Shown in pieces: positions 26,404 through 35,313 of a stretch of 37,807 bases of DNA. Made by a program: the position numbers and the translations under genes. The stretch is from NCBI GenBank assembly GCA_913050035.1, contig CAJXAC010000018.1, positions 1 through 37,807 of the forward strand, written 5' to 3'. Origin of the DNA: an uncultured Gammaproteobacteria bacterium. Its GTDB lineage: Bacteria > Pseudomonadota > Gammaproteobacteria > Pseudomonadales > Azotimanducaceae. Positions within the stretch are counted from its first letter, which is position 1, and each line of letters begins with the position of its first letter. The notes below the pieces were generated by a model. That model was not told the DNA's origin, did no database searches, and saw only the letters and a program-made list of their open reading frames with translations.

Positions 26404-27573
26404 ATGTATTCACTCCGCAGCTCAGAAATAGCCCCCTTTACCGTTATGCAATTGTTGCATCGGGCTCAGGAATTCGAGGCGCAAGGGGTACGCGTCGTGC
26501 ATTTTGAGGTCGGAGAGCCAGATTTCGCCACCGCACCTCCTATTGTTGAGGCTGGTGTCGAAGCCTTACGCAGTGGCCAGACTAAGTACACTGCCGCGCA
26601 AGGTATTCAGCCGTTGCGCGAGAAGATATCAGCCTACTACCGCGACCAGGGCCTAAATGTGCCCATATCGAGGATACAGATCACCAGTGGCGCCAGTGGC
26701 GGATTGGTCCTGTTGGCTGGGTTGCTTCTGGATCCAGGCGACCGAATGTTGATTACGGATCCCGGGTATCCCTGCAATAAGGTATTTGCGCGCTTGGCCG
26801 GTGCGGATACTAAGGCGATAGCGCTGCCAGCGCAGCGGGGCTTTCAATTGGCGTTAGCAGACGTCGAGTCTGCGTGGGAAACTCAAGATCGAGGCATCTT
26901 GCTGGCTTCGCCGGCTAATCCCACCGGCACGATGTTGGCAGCGAGTACGCTTTCAGAGATTAGCAAATGGGTCGCTCGACGCGATGGCTTTGTGATATTA
27001 GATGAAATATACCAAGGCCTCGTGCATGACGAAGCGCCTTATACGTCGGGTTTGGCTGTGAGCGACGACCTATTCGTGCTAAACAGTTTCTCTAAGTTCT
27101 TTGGTATGACCGGGTGGCGTCTCGGGTGGGTGGTGATTCCAGAAAACGCCACAGAGGGTTTTACCAAGCTGGCACAAAATTTAGTCATTTCACCGAGCTC
27201 GATTGCTCAGAACGCAGCGTTAGAAGCCTTCTCTGAAGAGTCCATGATCGTGCACCGGCAGCGCGCTGATGAATTTTCTCTGCGCGCAAAACAGCTCGCT
27301 GCGGGCCTGTTAGATCTAGGCTTTAGCATACCGGTTATGCCCGCGGGTGCTTTTTATCTGTACGTAGACGTGGCTCATACCGGGATGTTGAGTGATGAAT
27401 TTTGTTGGCGGTTAATTGAGGAATATCAGGTGGCGGTAACGCCAGGCAAAGACTTTGGCAATTTTGAAAGCGACCGATTTGTCAGATTCGCCTATACCAC
27501 CGACATGGCGTCCATTGATCTTGGCTTGGAGCGCATTGGACAGGCGCTTGCGGCTTGGGGCATAAGTCGGTGA
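26404..27573 (+). CDS. Pyridoxal phosphate-dependent class I/II aminotransferase
   Basis: A fold-type I aminotransferase, probably acting on an amino acid with 2-oxoglutarate or pyruvate; the substrate cannot be fixed. Its 389 residues show FEVGEPDF near the start, KYTAAQGIQPLR, the cofactor-binding SPANPTGTM and LDEIYQGLV, the Schiff-base lysine in NSFSKFFGMTGWRLGW, and the C-terminal RFAYTTD arginine region. No Shine-Dalgarno is visible before ATG 26404. It overlaps sfsA by 4 nt (GTGA, 27570-27573). The grouping of this gene with sfsA and dksA is also known from Pseudomonas. Confidence 0.92.
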   Translation: MYSLRSSEIAPFTVMQLLHRAQEFEAQGVRVVHFEVGEPDFATAPPIVEAGVEALRSGQTKYTAAQGIQPLREKISAYYRDQGLNVPISRIQITSGASGGLVLLAGLLLDPGDRMLITDPGYPCNKVFARLAGADTKAIALPAQRGFQLALADVESAWETQDRGILLASPANPTGTMLAASTLSEISKWVARRDGFVILDEIYQGLVHDEAPYTSGLAVSDDLFVLNSFSKFFGMTGWRLGWVVIPENATEGFTKLAQNLVISPSSIAQNAALEAFSEESMIVHRQRADEFSLRAKQLAAGLLDLGFSIPVMPAGAFYLYVDVAHTGMLSDEFCWRLIEEYQVAVTPGKDFGNFESDRFVRFAYTTDMASIDLGLERIGQALAAWGISR

Positions 27574-28280
27574 TTTTGCCCGATTTGCAGGCCGGCACCT
27601 TAGTGCGCCGGTATAAGCGGTTTTTGGCCGATATCACTGATGCCCAAGGTAAGCCGCTGACTATCCATTGCCCGAATACGGGTGCAATGACCGGATGCGT
27701 TGATCCTGGCAGTAAGGTGTATTACTCCCGCTCAGGCAATGCCAAGCGCAAATATCCCCATACCCTTGAGTTTGTAGAAAGTCCGCATGGTCTCGTGGGC
27801 GTTAATACAGGCCGCGCTAATCGCTTGATTGAAGACGCGCTGCGTAGTGGCGTGATTCAAGAAATAGGTCAGTGGTCGGCAGAGCAGATACAGGCAGAGG
27901 CAGCCATTCCAAGCGGTGCCGGCCGCTTTGATTTTTTACTGTCACAGGGCGCGGAACAAATATTTGTTGAGGTCAAAAGCGTGACGCTACATCTTGAAGA
28001 TGGGCTGGGTGCATTTCCCGACGCTGTGAGTACCCGGGCCTTGAAGCATGTTGAAGAACTACAGATGCTGGTGCAACAGGGTGCTCGGGGCGTGTTGCTG
28101 TTTTGCGTGCAGCATCTTGGCATCGAGAGAGTCAGCCCCGCAGCTCACATAGACCCGGCGTATGCCGAGGCTCTGCGTAGGGCGGCAGAAAACGGCGTCG
28201 AGATTCTGGCTTATGCGTGTAAGACTGATTTACGCACCATGTCGATGAGTCACCGTCTTCCCTTCGATTTCCATCATTAA
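27570..28280 (+). CDS. sfsA: Sugar fermentation stimulation protein SfsA (DNA/RNA nuclease-like family)
   Basis: The family was named for effects on maltose metabolism in E. coli; its molecular role is unsettled, with an OB-fold N-terminus and an endonuclease-like core. It has 236 residues (E. coli 234). Family motifs are RRYKRFLADI, HCPNTGAMTGC, KRKYPHTLEFVE, VNTGRANRL, RFDFLL, the nuclease-like VEVKSVTL, FPDAVSTRALKH and a C-terminal GVEILAY. I place the start at GTG 27570, sharing GTGA with the aminotransferase stop, which yields the family N-terminus MILPDLQAGTLVRRYKR. TTG 27555 is a less likely alternative. Confidence 0.95.
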   Translation: MILPDLQAGTLVRRYKRFLADITDAQGKPLTIHCPNTGAMTGCVDPGSKVYYSRSGNAKRKYPHTLEFVESPHGLVGVNTGRANRLIEDALRSGVIQEIGQWSAEQIQAEAAIPSGAGRFDFLLSQGAEQIFVEVKSVTLHLEDGLGAFPDAVSTRALKHVEELQMLVQQGARGVLLFCVQHLGIERVSPAAHIDPAYAEALRRAAENGVEILAYACKTDLRTMSMSHRLPFDFHH

Positions 28281-28296
28281 CTCAGCACGCGAGTTC

Positions 28297-28320
28297 GGCG
28301 CCTATGCGAAGGCGCTTTTT
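28297..28320 (+). terminator. Rho-independent terminator for sfsA, inside the adenosine kinase 3' end
   Basis: GGCGCCT (28297-28303) pairs with AGGCGCT (28310-28316, one G-T pair) around ATGCGA, followed by TTTTT (28316-28320). It ends the aminotransferase-sfsA transcript. Bases 28302-28320 are also coding for the last residues and stop of the convergent adenosine kinase gene. Confidence 0.75.
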
Positions 28321-29297
28321 AGCTCGGCATACGCCTGCAGTGTTTTCAGTCGTGCGCCATATTGGGTGATCAGATACGCCGCTGCATGATTAGCAAACTT
28401 CGCAGCATCGACGGCGTCGGCGCCTTGGCAGCGCGCGGCTAAGCACGCACCTGCGTAGATATCACCAGCACCGTTTGTGTCGATAGGTGTTACCGCATGC
28501 CCTGGAGACTCTTGCCGCCGGCCCTGTCCGTCGATTATGACAGATCCTCGCGCACCGACAGTGACAAAGACTTCTTCGGCGATGTCTTTGAGCTCCGAGA
28601 TCGCTACATCTAAACGATCTGTGCTGGCCCATGCCAGCGCCTCTTCCTCGTTGCAAAACAGGCTGTGTACGCCGTTACCTAGAATGCGCTGTAGATTGGC
28701 TTTGAATATGGTCACCATGGAGATATCGGACAGTGATACAGCGGTCTTCACCTTATGGGCTAGCGCAATGCCGTGCGCGAGTTCGGCGGCCTCAGTGGCG
28801 TTCTCTGACGAGCTCAAATAGCCTTCAACATAAAAGACTTCAGCTGTTGCGAGTGCCTGTTCATGGAGATCGCTTGCAGCGAGAGTTGCGGAAATGCCGA
28901 GATCAGTGCACATAGTGCGTTCTGCATCATTGCTGATCATGACCAAACATTGCCCCGAACTGGCCCCAGCTTCAGTACTTAAGCAAGTTGGATTAAGACC
29001 GATCCCAGCGCTGCCCATTTCATCAAGGAAGTAGTGGCCATTTATGTCATCGGCTACCTTGCACGTATAGCTCGTTTGTAGGCCAAAACCTTGCGCGGCG
29101 AAAATAGTATTCGCCGCGGATCCACCACTGCAGCGTTGCATTGATGAACCGTCGAGTGCTGCGGTGAGGGCGCTCACTTGTTGCGAGTCGACGAGTGTCA
29201 TTTGTCCTTTTGGCAGACCTTGATCCGCTAGAAATGAATCCTCTACATTGACTTCGACGTCAACAATTGCGTTACCAAGTCCAAAGATCTGTGTCAT
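28302..29297 (-). CDS. PfkB-family carbohydrate/nucleoside kinase, probable adenosine kinase
   Basis: A ribokinase-fold kinase of 331 residues, most like bacterial adenosine kinases, which convert adenosine to AMP; other nucleosides or sugars are possible. Visible are the N-terminal GNAIVDVEV, the substrate-site GGSAANT segment, EGYLSS, CNEEEALAW, VTVGARGSVI, and the catalytic PIDTNGAGDIYAGA with its anion-hole GAGD and general-base Asp. ATG 29297 has GGAG 8 nt upstream. It is 21 nt after hemL in the same direction. The stop codon lies inside the sfsA terminator hairpin on the other strand. Confidence 0.88.
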   Translation of the reverse strand: MTQIFGLGNAIVDVEVNVEDSFLADQGLPKGQMTLVDSQQVSALTAALDGSSMQRCSGGSAANTIFAAQGFGLQTSYTCKVADDINGHYFLDEMGSAGIGLNPTCLSTEAGASSGQCLVMISNDAERTMCTDLGISATLAASDLHEQALATAEVFYVEGYLSSSENATEAAELAHGIALAHKVKTAVSLSDISMVTIFKANLQRILGNGVHSLFCNEEEALAWASTDRLDVAISELKDIAEEVFVTVGARGSVIIDGQGRRQESPGHAVTPIDTNGAGDIYAGACLAARCQGADAVDAAKFANHAAAYLITQYGARLKTLQAYAELKSAFA

Positions 29298-29318
29298 TTT
29301 TGCTCCGAAAATTAGGTA

Positions 29319-30608
29319 CTAAGCAGCAACCAAGTCACTGAAGGCGACCTCGGCTGCGTCTAGTGTGGTCTGAATGATTTCGCTGGTATGGGTTGCGCCA
29401 ATGAAGCCTGCTTCAAACGCAGAAGGCGCAAGATAGACGCCCTGATTCAACATGGCGTGGAAAAATGCGTTGAATTGGTCGATGTTTGATCTCGCTACAT
29501 CGTCGTAATCGTTGGCCTGGTCTATGCCGAAAAATAGACTGAACATACCGCAGACCCGATTTTCGCAAACCTGCAGGCCCGCATTTGTGGCGCGCTCGAC
29601 CAAACCGTCAATAAGGGTCTCGGTGGCTGCACCGATGGTTTGGTAAACGTCGTCTGTCAGATGTTGAAGTGTGCTCAGCCCTGCGGCCATGGCCAAAGGA
29701 TTGCCCGACAGAGTGCCGGCTTGGTAAATCGGTCCAGTAGGCGCGATTTCCTGCATGACATCTTCACGACCGCCAAAGGCCCCCACGGGTAGGCCGCCGC
29801 CGACTATTTTTCCAAGCGTTGTCAGGTCAGGTTCAATGCCATACAGAGTTTGCGCACCGCCTGACGAGACTCTAAAGCCAGTCATGACCTCGTCAAAGAT
29901 AAGCAGTGCACCGTCTTCATGGGCTATGTCGTGTAGGCCTTGCAAATAGTCTGACTTTGGGAGGATACAGCCCATGTTGCCGGCAATAGGCTCGACAATA
30001 ATGCAGGCAATTTTACCCGGGTATTGCTCGAAGACCTGAGCAACCGCGTCGAGATCGTTGAATGGCAATGACAGCGTGCATGCGGCTAAGTCTGCGGGAA
30101 CTCCGGGTGAATTTGGCAGTCCGAGCGTCAAGACACCGCTGCCTGCCTTTACCAGCAGCGAATCTGAATGACCGTGGTAACAACCAGTAAATTTGAGTAT
30201 CAGGTCTCTACCGGTAAAGCCGCGTGCCAGACGTATCGCTGACATGGTGGCCTCGGTGCCGGAGTTGACCATACGAACCTGCTGCATGCTGGGTACGCGT
30301 TGCACGATAGTTTCCGCAAGCTCGATCTCAGCTTCAGTAGGAGCGCCGAAGCCGAGCGCCTTGGCAGCTTGTTGCTGGACAGCGGTGATTGTGGGTGCAT
30401 GGTTGTGGCCAAGCACCATCGGACCCCAAGAGCCGATGTAGTCTATGTAGTGATTACCGTCTACATCAAAGAGGTAAGGGCCGTCAGCGCGGTCGAAAAA
30501 AACTGGATCACCGCCCACGCCTTTAAAGGCGCGCACTGGCGAATTAACACCGCCAGGAATGGTGCGGCAAGCACGTTGCATCAGCACAGAAGACTGTTTG
30601 CGATTCAT
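29319..30608 (-). CDS. hemL: Glutamate-1-semialdehyde 2,1-aminomutase
   Basis: Converts glutamate-1-semialdehyde to 5-aminolevulinate, the C5-pathway precursor of heme. It has 429 residues (E. coli 426). Motifs are [37 protein letters not shown]-like, [45 protein letters not shown], and the pyridoxal-lysine region [16 protein letters not shown]. The start at ATG 30608 gives the normal N-terminus. hemJ lies 23 nt upstream on the same strand, so two steps of heme synthesis share a transcript with the kinase downstream. Confidence 0.97.
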   Translation of the reverse strand: MNRKQSSVLMQRACRTIPGGVNSPVRAFKGVGGDPVFFDRADGPYLFDVDGNHYIDYIGSWGPMVLGHNHAPTITAVQQQAAKALGFGAPTEAEIELAETIVQRVPSMQQVRMVNSGTEATMSAIRLARGFTGRDLILKFTGCYHGHSDSLLVKAGSGVLTLGLPNSPGVPADLAACTLSLPFNDLDAVAQVFEQYPGKIACIIVEPIAGNMGCILPKSDYLQGLHDIAHEDGALLIFDEVMTGFRVSSGGAQTLYGIEPDLTTLGKIVGGGLPVGAFGGREDVMQEIAPTGPIYQAGTLSGNPLAMAAGLSTLQHLTDDVYQTIGAATETLIDGLVERATNAGLQVCENRVCGMFSLFFGIDQANDYDDVARSNIDQFNAFFHAMLNQGVYLAPSAFEAGFIGATHTSEIIQTTLDAAEVAFSDLVAA

Positions 30609-30631
30609 AAAGACGAGACCTTTGTAACGTT

Positions 30632-31063
30632 TTAGAAGGGTTTCAGCACAGCCAAGAAGACCACGCTGATCAGAATAAGCACTGGTACTTCATTGAAGAT
30701 CCGCAAGAATTTTTCACTGTGGCGAATTTCACCGCGGGTGAACGCCTTGATGATACCTAAGCAGTAGTGGTGATAGCCAATTAATGCAACGACAAGGGCG
30801 ACTTTGAGCCATATCCATGTCTGGTTAGACAGGCCTGTCCAGTTTAAGGCCAACATCCAGATACCAAGAATCAGGGTCACAATCATGGATGGATTCATAA
30901 TCAGGCGATACAGTTTTGTTTCCATGATCACAAAGCGATCCTTACCGATTTGGTCCTCTGCTGTCGCGTGATAGACGAACAGGCGCGGTAAGTAAAAGAT
31001 GCCGGCGAACCAGGTTACCACGCTGACTAAATGCAGCGCTTTGAGGATCAAATAGAATGACAT
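30632..31063 (-). CDS. hemJ: Protoporphyrinogen IX oxidase HemJ (CopD family)
   Basis: Integral membrane enzyme that oxidises protoporphyrinogen IX to protoporphyrin IX in bacteria without HemG or HemY. It has 143 residues with about four transmembrane helices (roughly 2-22, 52-72, 82-102 and 123-142). Family features are the first-helix [40 protein letters not shown], and [17 protein letters not shown], with conserved His and Lys. ATG 31063 starts the gene, and hemL follows after 23 nt. It is divergent from the DUF6776-like gene, with a 104-nt gap that should hold both promoters; I could not assign hexamers. Confidence 0.93.
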   Translation of the reverse strand: MSFYLILKALHLVSVVTWFAGIFYLPRLFVYHATAEDQIGKDRFVIMETKLYRLIMNPSMIVTLILGIWMLALNWTGLSNQTWIWLKVALVVALIGYHHYCLGIIKAFTRGEIRHSEKFLRIFNEVPVLILISVVFLAVLKPF

Positions 31064-31167
31064 ACAACGTTTTCCCGAGATGACTTTGTAAACGCGCGAA
31101 ATCTGGCTAAGCTGTGGGTACTAAAGCTTAGGTAAATCTTAAGTGAATGACCTCGTGAAAGGAACTC

Positions 31168-31854
31168 ATGCTCTACCAAGTCGTCCATCGCAAGCCCATG
31201 CACACTTTCAAAAAAGTCATAGTGGCTATAGTCCTGTTGATAGTGAGCCTACTGGCCGGGTTAGTGGTGGGTCAGTGGAATGGCAAAGAAGCTGTCTTAC
31301 AGAATGGTGCGTTGTTGGATCAGTTGAATACCGTGCAAGAGCAAAAACAGAATTTGGCACGAAAACTGGCAGCCGCTGAGCTTGCTGCTACCGTGCAGGA
31401 ACAAGCGGCACAGGAACTGCAGCAAAAATTGACCATGTTGCTCAGCGAAAAAGTGGAGCTAGAAGACGCGGTTAGTTTCTATCGTGACTTGATGGAAGCG
31501 GGAGAAAAGGTTGAGGGTCTGCGGGTAGCTGATTTTGCGCTGGTTGCAACTAGCACTCCGCAGGTTTTTCAGTTCTCGGTTTTGGTAACGCAAATCGCGG
31601 AAAATAGAAAATATGTCGCCGGCGAGGTAGAGCTAAAGATTGTTGGGGTAATGCAAGGGCAGCGCCAAGAGCTGATATTTGATGCAACAAATTCAATTTT
31701 TGGATTTCCGCTTAAGTTAAGGTTCAAGTACTTTCAAGATCTGGTTGGACAGATCCGACTACCATCCGACTTTGTTCCCGAGCGAGTTTCCGTGTCTGTC
31801 CAGCAAAATGGCAAAAAGACCGCGGGCGCGGATTTCGAATGGTCTTTACAGTAG
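31168..31854 (+). CDS. Membrane-anchored coiled-coil protein, DUF6776-like
   Basis: Function unknown. It has 228 residues: a short cytoplasmic N-terminus, one transmembrane helix (about residues 16-37), a Gln/Glu/Lys/Ala-rich coiled coil (about 47-100, LNTVQEQKQNLARKLAAAE and onward), then a beta-rich C-terminal domain (about 115-228), probably periplasmic. ATG 31168 is chosen because AAGGA lies 4-5 nt upstream; ATG 31198 lacks one. It stands immediately before the bactofilin gene (52 nt), and related proteins occupy the same position in Pseudomonas-type genomes, so a role as a membrane partner of the bactofilin is plausible but unproven. Confidence 0.8.
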   Translation: MLYQVVHRKPMHTFKKVIVAIVLLIVSLLAGLVVGQWNGKEAVLQNGALLDQLNTVQEQKQNLARKLAAAELAATVQEQAAQELQQKLTMLLSEKVELEDAVSFYRDLMEAGEKVEGLRVADFALVATSTPQVFQFSVLVTQIAENRKYVAGEVELKIVGVMQGQRQELIFDATNSIFGFPLKLRFKYFQDLVGQIRLPSDFVPERVSVSVQQNGKKTAGADFEWSLQ

Positions 31855-31906
31855 CGACTTTATGGCGCCGAATAGCGGCGGCGACTATGTTTAGGGTGAA
31901 ATAGGC

Positions 31907-32308
31907 ATGAAAGGAAAAAGTGAGCAGGCTATAACGTTAATCGCCCCAGGGACCAAGGTGGAAGGCGATGTTCACTTTGATAACCAGTTGTTCGTCAAAG
32001 GCGAGGTGCGCGGTAATGTGGTGGCTGAGAAGCCAGAAGCGAAACTGATTGTCAGCCCTGAAGGTCTCGTAGCCGGTGAAATTAAAGCGCCCACAGTTGT
32101 AGTGAACGGGCGAGTGGAAGGTGATGTTCACGCGACACTGCGGCTCGAGCTTGCTGCAGGAGCCCAAGTAAAGGGCGATTTATTTTACGCGCTCATTGAG
32201 ATGCAGCTAGGCGCGCAAGTGCAGGGCCGGTTGGTGCATACAGAGCAGCCGGCGCGATCGGACAGTGCAGTCACAAAAATAGTCGCAGAGCCGGCACAGA
32301 CGAAGTGA
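31907..32308 (+). CDS. Bactofilin family cytoskeletal protein
   Basis: Bactofilins polymerise without nucleotide into filaments at the inner membrane and often position cell-wall enzymes. It has 133 residues. The central domain (about 8-110) is a right-handed beta-helix with the typical rhythm of short Gly/Val turns: LIAPGTKVEGDVHFDN, LFVKGEVRGNVVA, LIVSPEGLVAGEI, VVVNGRVEGDVHA, LELAAGAQVKGDLFY, MQLGAQVQGRLVH. The tails are short and polar. It lies between the coiled-coil membrane protein and erpA, with anmK and an M23 peptidase on the opposite strand just beyond, a cell-wall-related setting. Confidence 0.93.
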   Translation: MKGKSEQAITLIAPGTKVEGDVHFDNQLFVKGEVRGNVVAEKPEAKLIVSPEGLVAGEIKAPTVVVNGRVEGDVHATLRLELAAGAQVKGDLFYALIEMQLGAQVQGRLVHTEQPARSDSAVTKIVAEPAQTK

Positions 32309-32369
32309 AGAATAACCGCTTCTATGGATTGTTGGGCGATGCAAGCGGCGACACCGCAAGGCAGGGATT

Positions 32370-32705
32370 ATGGAAAGCGTAGGCATCGATTTTACTGAAA
32401 GTGCTGCCGCGAAGGTGCGAATGCTCAAACAAAGCGAAGGCGACGATTCTCTGCTGTTACGAGTGTTCATCACCGGAGGTGGTTGCAATGGCTTCTCTTA
32501 CGGATTCACCTTCGATAACGAAATAGCTGAAGACGATGCCGTGGTCGTCCAAAGTGGTGTCACAATGGTCGTTGATTCAATGAGCTATCCATACCTCGAG
32601 GGGGCATCCATTCAGTTCGTCGAAGACCTAAGCGGCTCACAGTTTTTGGTCACGAACCCGAATGCCGCTTCGACATGTGGTTGTGGTAACTCGTTCTCGA
32701 TTTGA
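32370..32705 (+). CDS. erpA: Iron-sulfur cluster insertion protein ErpA
   Basis: A-type carrier that delivers Fe-S clusters to apoproteins, including isoprenoid enzymes IspG and IspH in E. coli. It has 111 residues (E. coli 114). The three conserved cysteines are present: C39 in TGGGCNGFSYGF and C103 and C105 in STCGCGNSFSI. The segment VVDSMSYPYLEGASIQFVEDL is typical. The start at ATG 32370 has AGGCAGGG about 3-10 nt upstream. It is 61 nt after the bactofilin gene and convergent with anmK; no clear terminator was seen in the 23-nt gap. Confidence 0.96.
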   Translation: MESVGIDFTESAAAKVRMLKQSEGDDSLLLRVFITGGGCNGFSYGFTFDNEIAEDDAVVVQSGVTMVVDSMSYPYLEGASIQFVEDLSGSQFLVTNPNAASTCGCGNSFSI

Positions 32706-32728
32706 GTGGGGTTGGTCTTAGCGATCAA

Positions 32729-33856
32729 TCAATAGATAGCGCCAAGCACTCGCTCGCCAGCGGCACCGGTGACCGCCGGCACATTGCCCGGCAGATGTTC
32801 CAAGCGGCGGTGTGCCAGCCAGGCGAATGCGGCCGCCTCGATGGCATCGCCATCAACGCCCCAATGTTCGCTGGGTTCAATCAGGTCGGGTGTTTGCGCG
32901 AGCGCAGCTGCCGCCAGGCGAAGACGATGCATCAAATCGTTGTTAAGGCGCCCACCGCCGCACACAACTAAAGTCCCGATGTCGCCGCCCCAGACCTTGA
33001 GTGATTCGATAACAGTTGTCGCCGTAAGCTGAGTTAATGTGGCTTGGATGTCCTGAGCTGCGTCAATTGGCAGATCGTGGGCATCAGCGGTTTTCTGCAG
33101 CCAATCGAGATTGAAATACTCTCGGCCGGTGCTTTTAGGCGGCTGTAGCGCAAAAAATGGATCGGCCAGCAGCGCTTCTAGCAGCGTATTGTCGACCTTA
33201 CCACCCGCTGACCAGGCCCCGGAACTATCGTAAGGTAACCCCAGATGTTGTTGGCACCATTGATCCAAGAGACCGTTTCCAGGGCCGGTGTCAAATCCAG
33301 TGAGGTTTTTGCTCATCAAAGAGACATTGCTTATGCCGCCGATGTTGAGGATGCAAGTGTCGGCATTGGTTGCGTTAAATAGCTCAGCATGAAACCTCGG
33401 CACCAAGGGTGCTCCATGGCCTCCAGCCGCGATGTCTCGGCGCCGGAAGTCTGCAACCGTAGTGATACGGGTGTTTTCGGCAATCACATTGGGGTCGCCG
33501 ACTTGCAGGGTGAAGGGTAGTGAAGTAGTACCTGGAGGCCTGTGTCGGATGGTTTGGCCGTGACTACCAATGGCCCGGATGCTATTGCTGGCATAGCCAA
33601 GGCGCTCAATGAACGTATTGATTGCAGTTGCTGTGAATAGCCCCAACCCTTGATCGCAAGTGCCGAGCAAGTCGATATCATCGTCTTCGGGCTGACTCAG
33701 TGTCAGTAGATCACGGCGCAGCGGGTCGGGAAGAGGCAGAGTATCGGCTGCAATAATAGTGATGGCACCACTGCCGCCAACTTCGATAAGAGCAAGATCC
33801 AATCCATCAACGCTGGTGCCAGTCATGCAGCCAACGTAAAGATTATTGACGCTCAT
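32729..33856 (-). CDS. anmK: Anhydro-N-acetylmuramic acid kinase
   Basis: Phosphorylates and opens 1,6-anhydro-MurNAc to MurNAc-6-phosphate in peptidoglycan recycling. It has 375 residues (family about 370). Motifs are GCMTGTSVDGLDLALIE at the N-terminus, IGSHGQTIRHRP, QVGDPNVIAE, VADFRRRDIAAGGHGAPLVP, LNIGGISNVSL, GFDTGPGNGLLD and the C-terminal VCGGGRLNNDLM with EHWGVDGDAIEAAAFAWLA. ATG 33856 overlaps the M23 peptidase stop by 4 nt (ATGA), so the two are translated together. Pairing with an M23 peptidase and tyrS is the common Pseudomonas order. Confidence 0.97.
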   Translation of the reverse strand: MSVNNLYVGCMTGTSVDGLDLALIEVGGSGAITIIAADTLPLPDPLRRDLLTLSQPEDDDIDLLGTCDQGLGLFTATAINTFIERLGYASNSIRAIGSHGQTIRHRPPGTTSLPFTLQVGDPNVIAENTRITTVADFRRRDIAAGGHGAPLVPRFHAELFNATNADTCILNIGGISNVSLMSKNLTGFDTGPGNGLLDQWCQQHLGLPYDSSGAWSAGGKVDNTLLEALLADPFFALQPPKSTGREYFNLDWLQKTADAHDLPIDAAQDIQATLTQLTATTVIESLKVWGGDIGTLVVCGGGRLNNDLMHRLRLAAAALAQTPDLIEPSEHWGVDGDAIEAAAFAWLAHRRLEHLPGNVPAVTGAAGERVLGAIY

Positions 33857-35142
33857 TCAGCCGCCATGGCGGTCATTTGTTGGCTGTATGCGGTCAGCAA
33901 GAGAATGTGTTGTCTGGTTGCCAGAGTGAATTCTGCAAGCTCGCTTTTGTTGATCGACTTTGCTTTGGGCAATGCGACGGTTCTAGGGTTCATATGCACA
34001 CCGTTTACCAAAAACTCGTAGTGCAAATGCGGGCCGGTCACCAGACCTGTGGCACCTACATAGCCAATAACTTGCCCTTGCTTTACTTTGTTGCCGGCTT
34101 TTATCCCTCGAGCAAATTTCGATAGGTGTAAATATTTGGTCACAAACTGCTGGCCGTGATTAATGATTATGTAGCGGCCGTTGGCGCGATTCCTCGTCGC
34201 GGTTTTAATGCGGCCATCACCAGCGGCCAAGATTGGTGTGCCAATAGGCGCTGCATAGTCGATGCCACGATGGGGGCGCACGGTTTTGCGCACCGGATGC
34301 AAGCGACGCATATTGAAACGCGAGCTGATGCGGGAGAATTCCACGGGGGCTCGCAGGAAGGCTTTGCGCATGCTGATGCCCTCTGGAGTGAAGTAATCTT
34401 TACGACCAGATTTGGTTTGATATTGCACAGCCCGGTAACGTTTGCCCTGGTTTACGAACTCCGCAGCGAGGATATCGCCATAGCCAATGAACTCACCCTC
34501 GAAATAAAGTTCCTCAAAGAGCACAAAAAATTCATCACCGGGTCGAATATCGAGGACGAAATCAATATCCCATTGAAAGATCTGTGCCAGACGCATCGTT
34601 AAATTATCGGGTAGGCCGGCGCGCTGGCTTGCAACGAACAGGCTGCTGTCGATGCTTGAGTGTTTATAAGTCGTCACTCGATCGGGCTGGAAGACTTCTT
34701 TTTGGGCGATGAAACCGTCGCCCCCGCGTTGGAATGTAAAGGATGTCAGGCGATCAGTGCTGTAGGTTAGAGTTTGCAGAGTGTCGCCCAGCTTGGTGAA
34801 CGATAACCGATGGCCAGGAAAGATCTCTTTGAGCTGCTTACCATAGTCGGTGCTAGTGATCTCATGGACGTCCCGCGGGCCAAACCCATTGCGCAGGAAA
34901 ATGCTTGCCAGATTGTCTCCCGCTTTGACCTCATCAAATAACTGGACCGTCAGATCATTGGTTGCTGGTGTTACGTCGTTTTCTGGCAGTGTTTGCGGTG
35001 GCGGTAGTTCGGCTAAAACATGTTCGATATCTTGCTCAGCTTGGTAGTTGTTGTCACCAAGGCCACTCAGACCCACAAGGACTAAGCAGCAGCCAATAAC
35101 CAAAGTCAGTCGCTTGTGCAAGCGCGGTATAAGCATGCTCAT
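33853..35142 (-). CDS. M23 family metallopeptidase with LysM-like (OapA) domain, periplasmic
   Basis: Probable peptidoglycan DD-endopeptidase of the MepM type. Its 429 residues begin with a membrane anchor or signal segment (about 11-30, LTLVIGCCLVLVGLSGLG). A LysM-like region follows (about 68-125, FDEVKAGDNLASIFLRNGFG and HEITSTDYGKQL), then a long linker domain. The C-terminal LytM domain (about 285-390) has the zinc ligands in HRGIDYAAPIGTP (His and Asp) and GPHLHYEF (HxH), plus NHGQQFVTKYLHLS. It is the first gene of a two-gene operon with anmK (ATGA overlap), facing away from tyrS. No clear Shine-Dalgarno precedes ATG 35142. Confidence 0.94.
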   Translation of the reverse strand: MSMLIPRLHKRLTLVIGCCLVLVGLSGLGDNNYQAEQDIEHVLAELPPPQTLPENDVTPATNDLTVQLFDEVKAGDNLASIFLRNGFGPRDVHEITSTDYGKQLKEIFPGHRLSFTKLGDTLQTLTYSTDRLTSFTFQRGGDGFIAQKEVFQPDRVTTYKHSSIDSSLFVASQRAGLPDNLTMRLAQIFQWDIDFVLDIRPGDEFFVLFEELYFEGEFIGYGDILAAEFVNQGKRYRAVQYQTKSGRKDYFTPEGISMRKAFLRAPVEFSRISSRFNMRRLHPVRKTVRPHRGIDYAAPIGTPILAAGDGRIKTATRNRANGRYIIINHGQQFVTKYLHLSKFARGIKAGNKVKQGQVIGYVGATGLVTGPHLHYEFLVNGVHMNPRTVALPKAKSINKSELAEFTLATRQHILLLTAYSQQMTAMAAE

Positions 35143-35168
35143 ATTAAGAAGAAGAGATAAGTTGCTGC

Positions 35169-35196
35169 ATTATATAGAGAAAAATATATATGGCGA
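35169..35196 (-). promoter_or_regulatory. Promoter for the M23 peptidase-anmK operon
   Basis: On the minus strand TCGCCA (35196-35191) and a perfect TATAAT (35174-35169) are separated by 16 nt of very A/T-rich sequence. The predicted start is about 20 nt before ATG 35142. The divergent tyrS promoter in the same 171-nt gap could not be assigned. Confidence 0.5.
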
Positions 35197-35313
35197 GCCG
35201 CTAAAGTGTTCTGCAGCGGCTAGGGCGCGCAACATTACAGTGGTTTTGCTATGGTGCCGCGCAAATTTTACTTCGCTTGGTACGCATACTAATTGCAAGG
35301 ACATAGACAGCAC

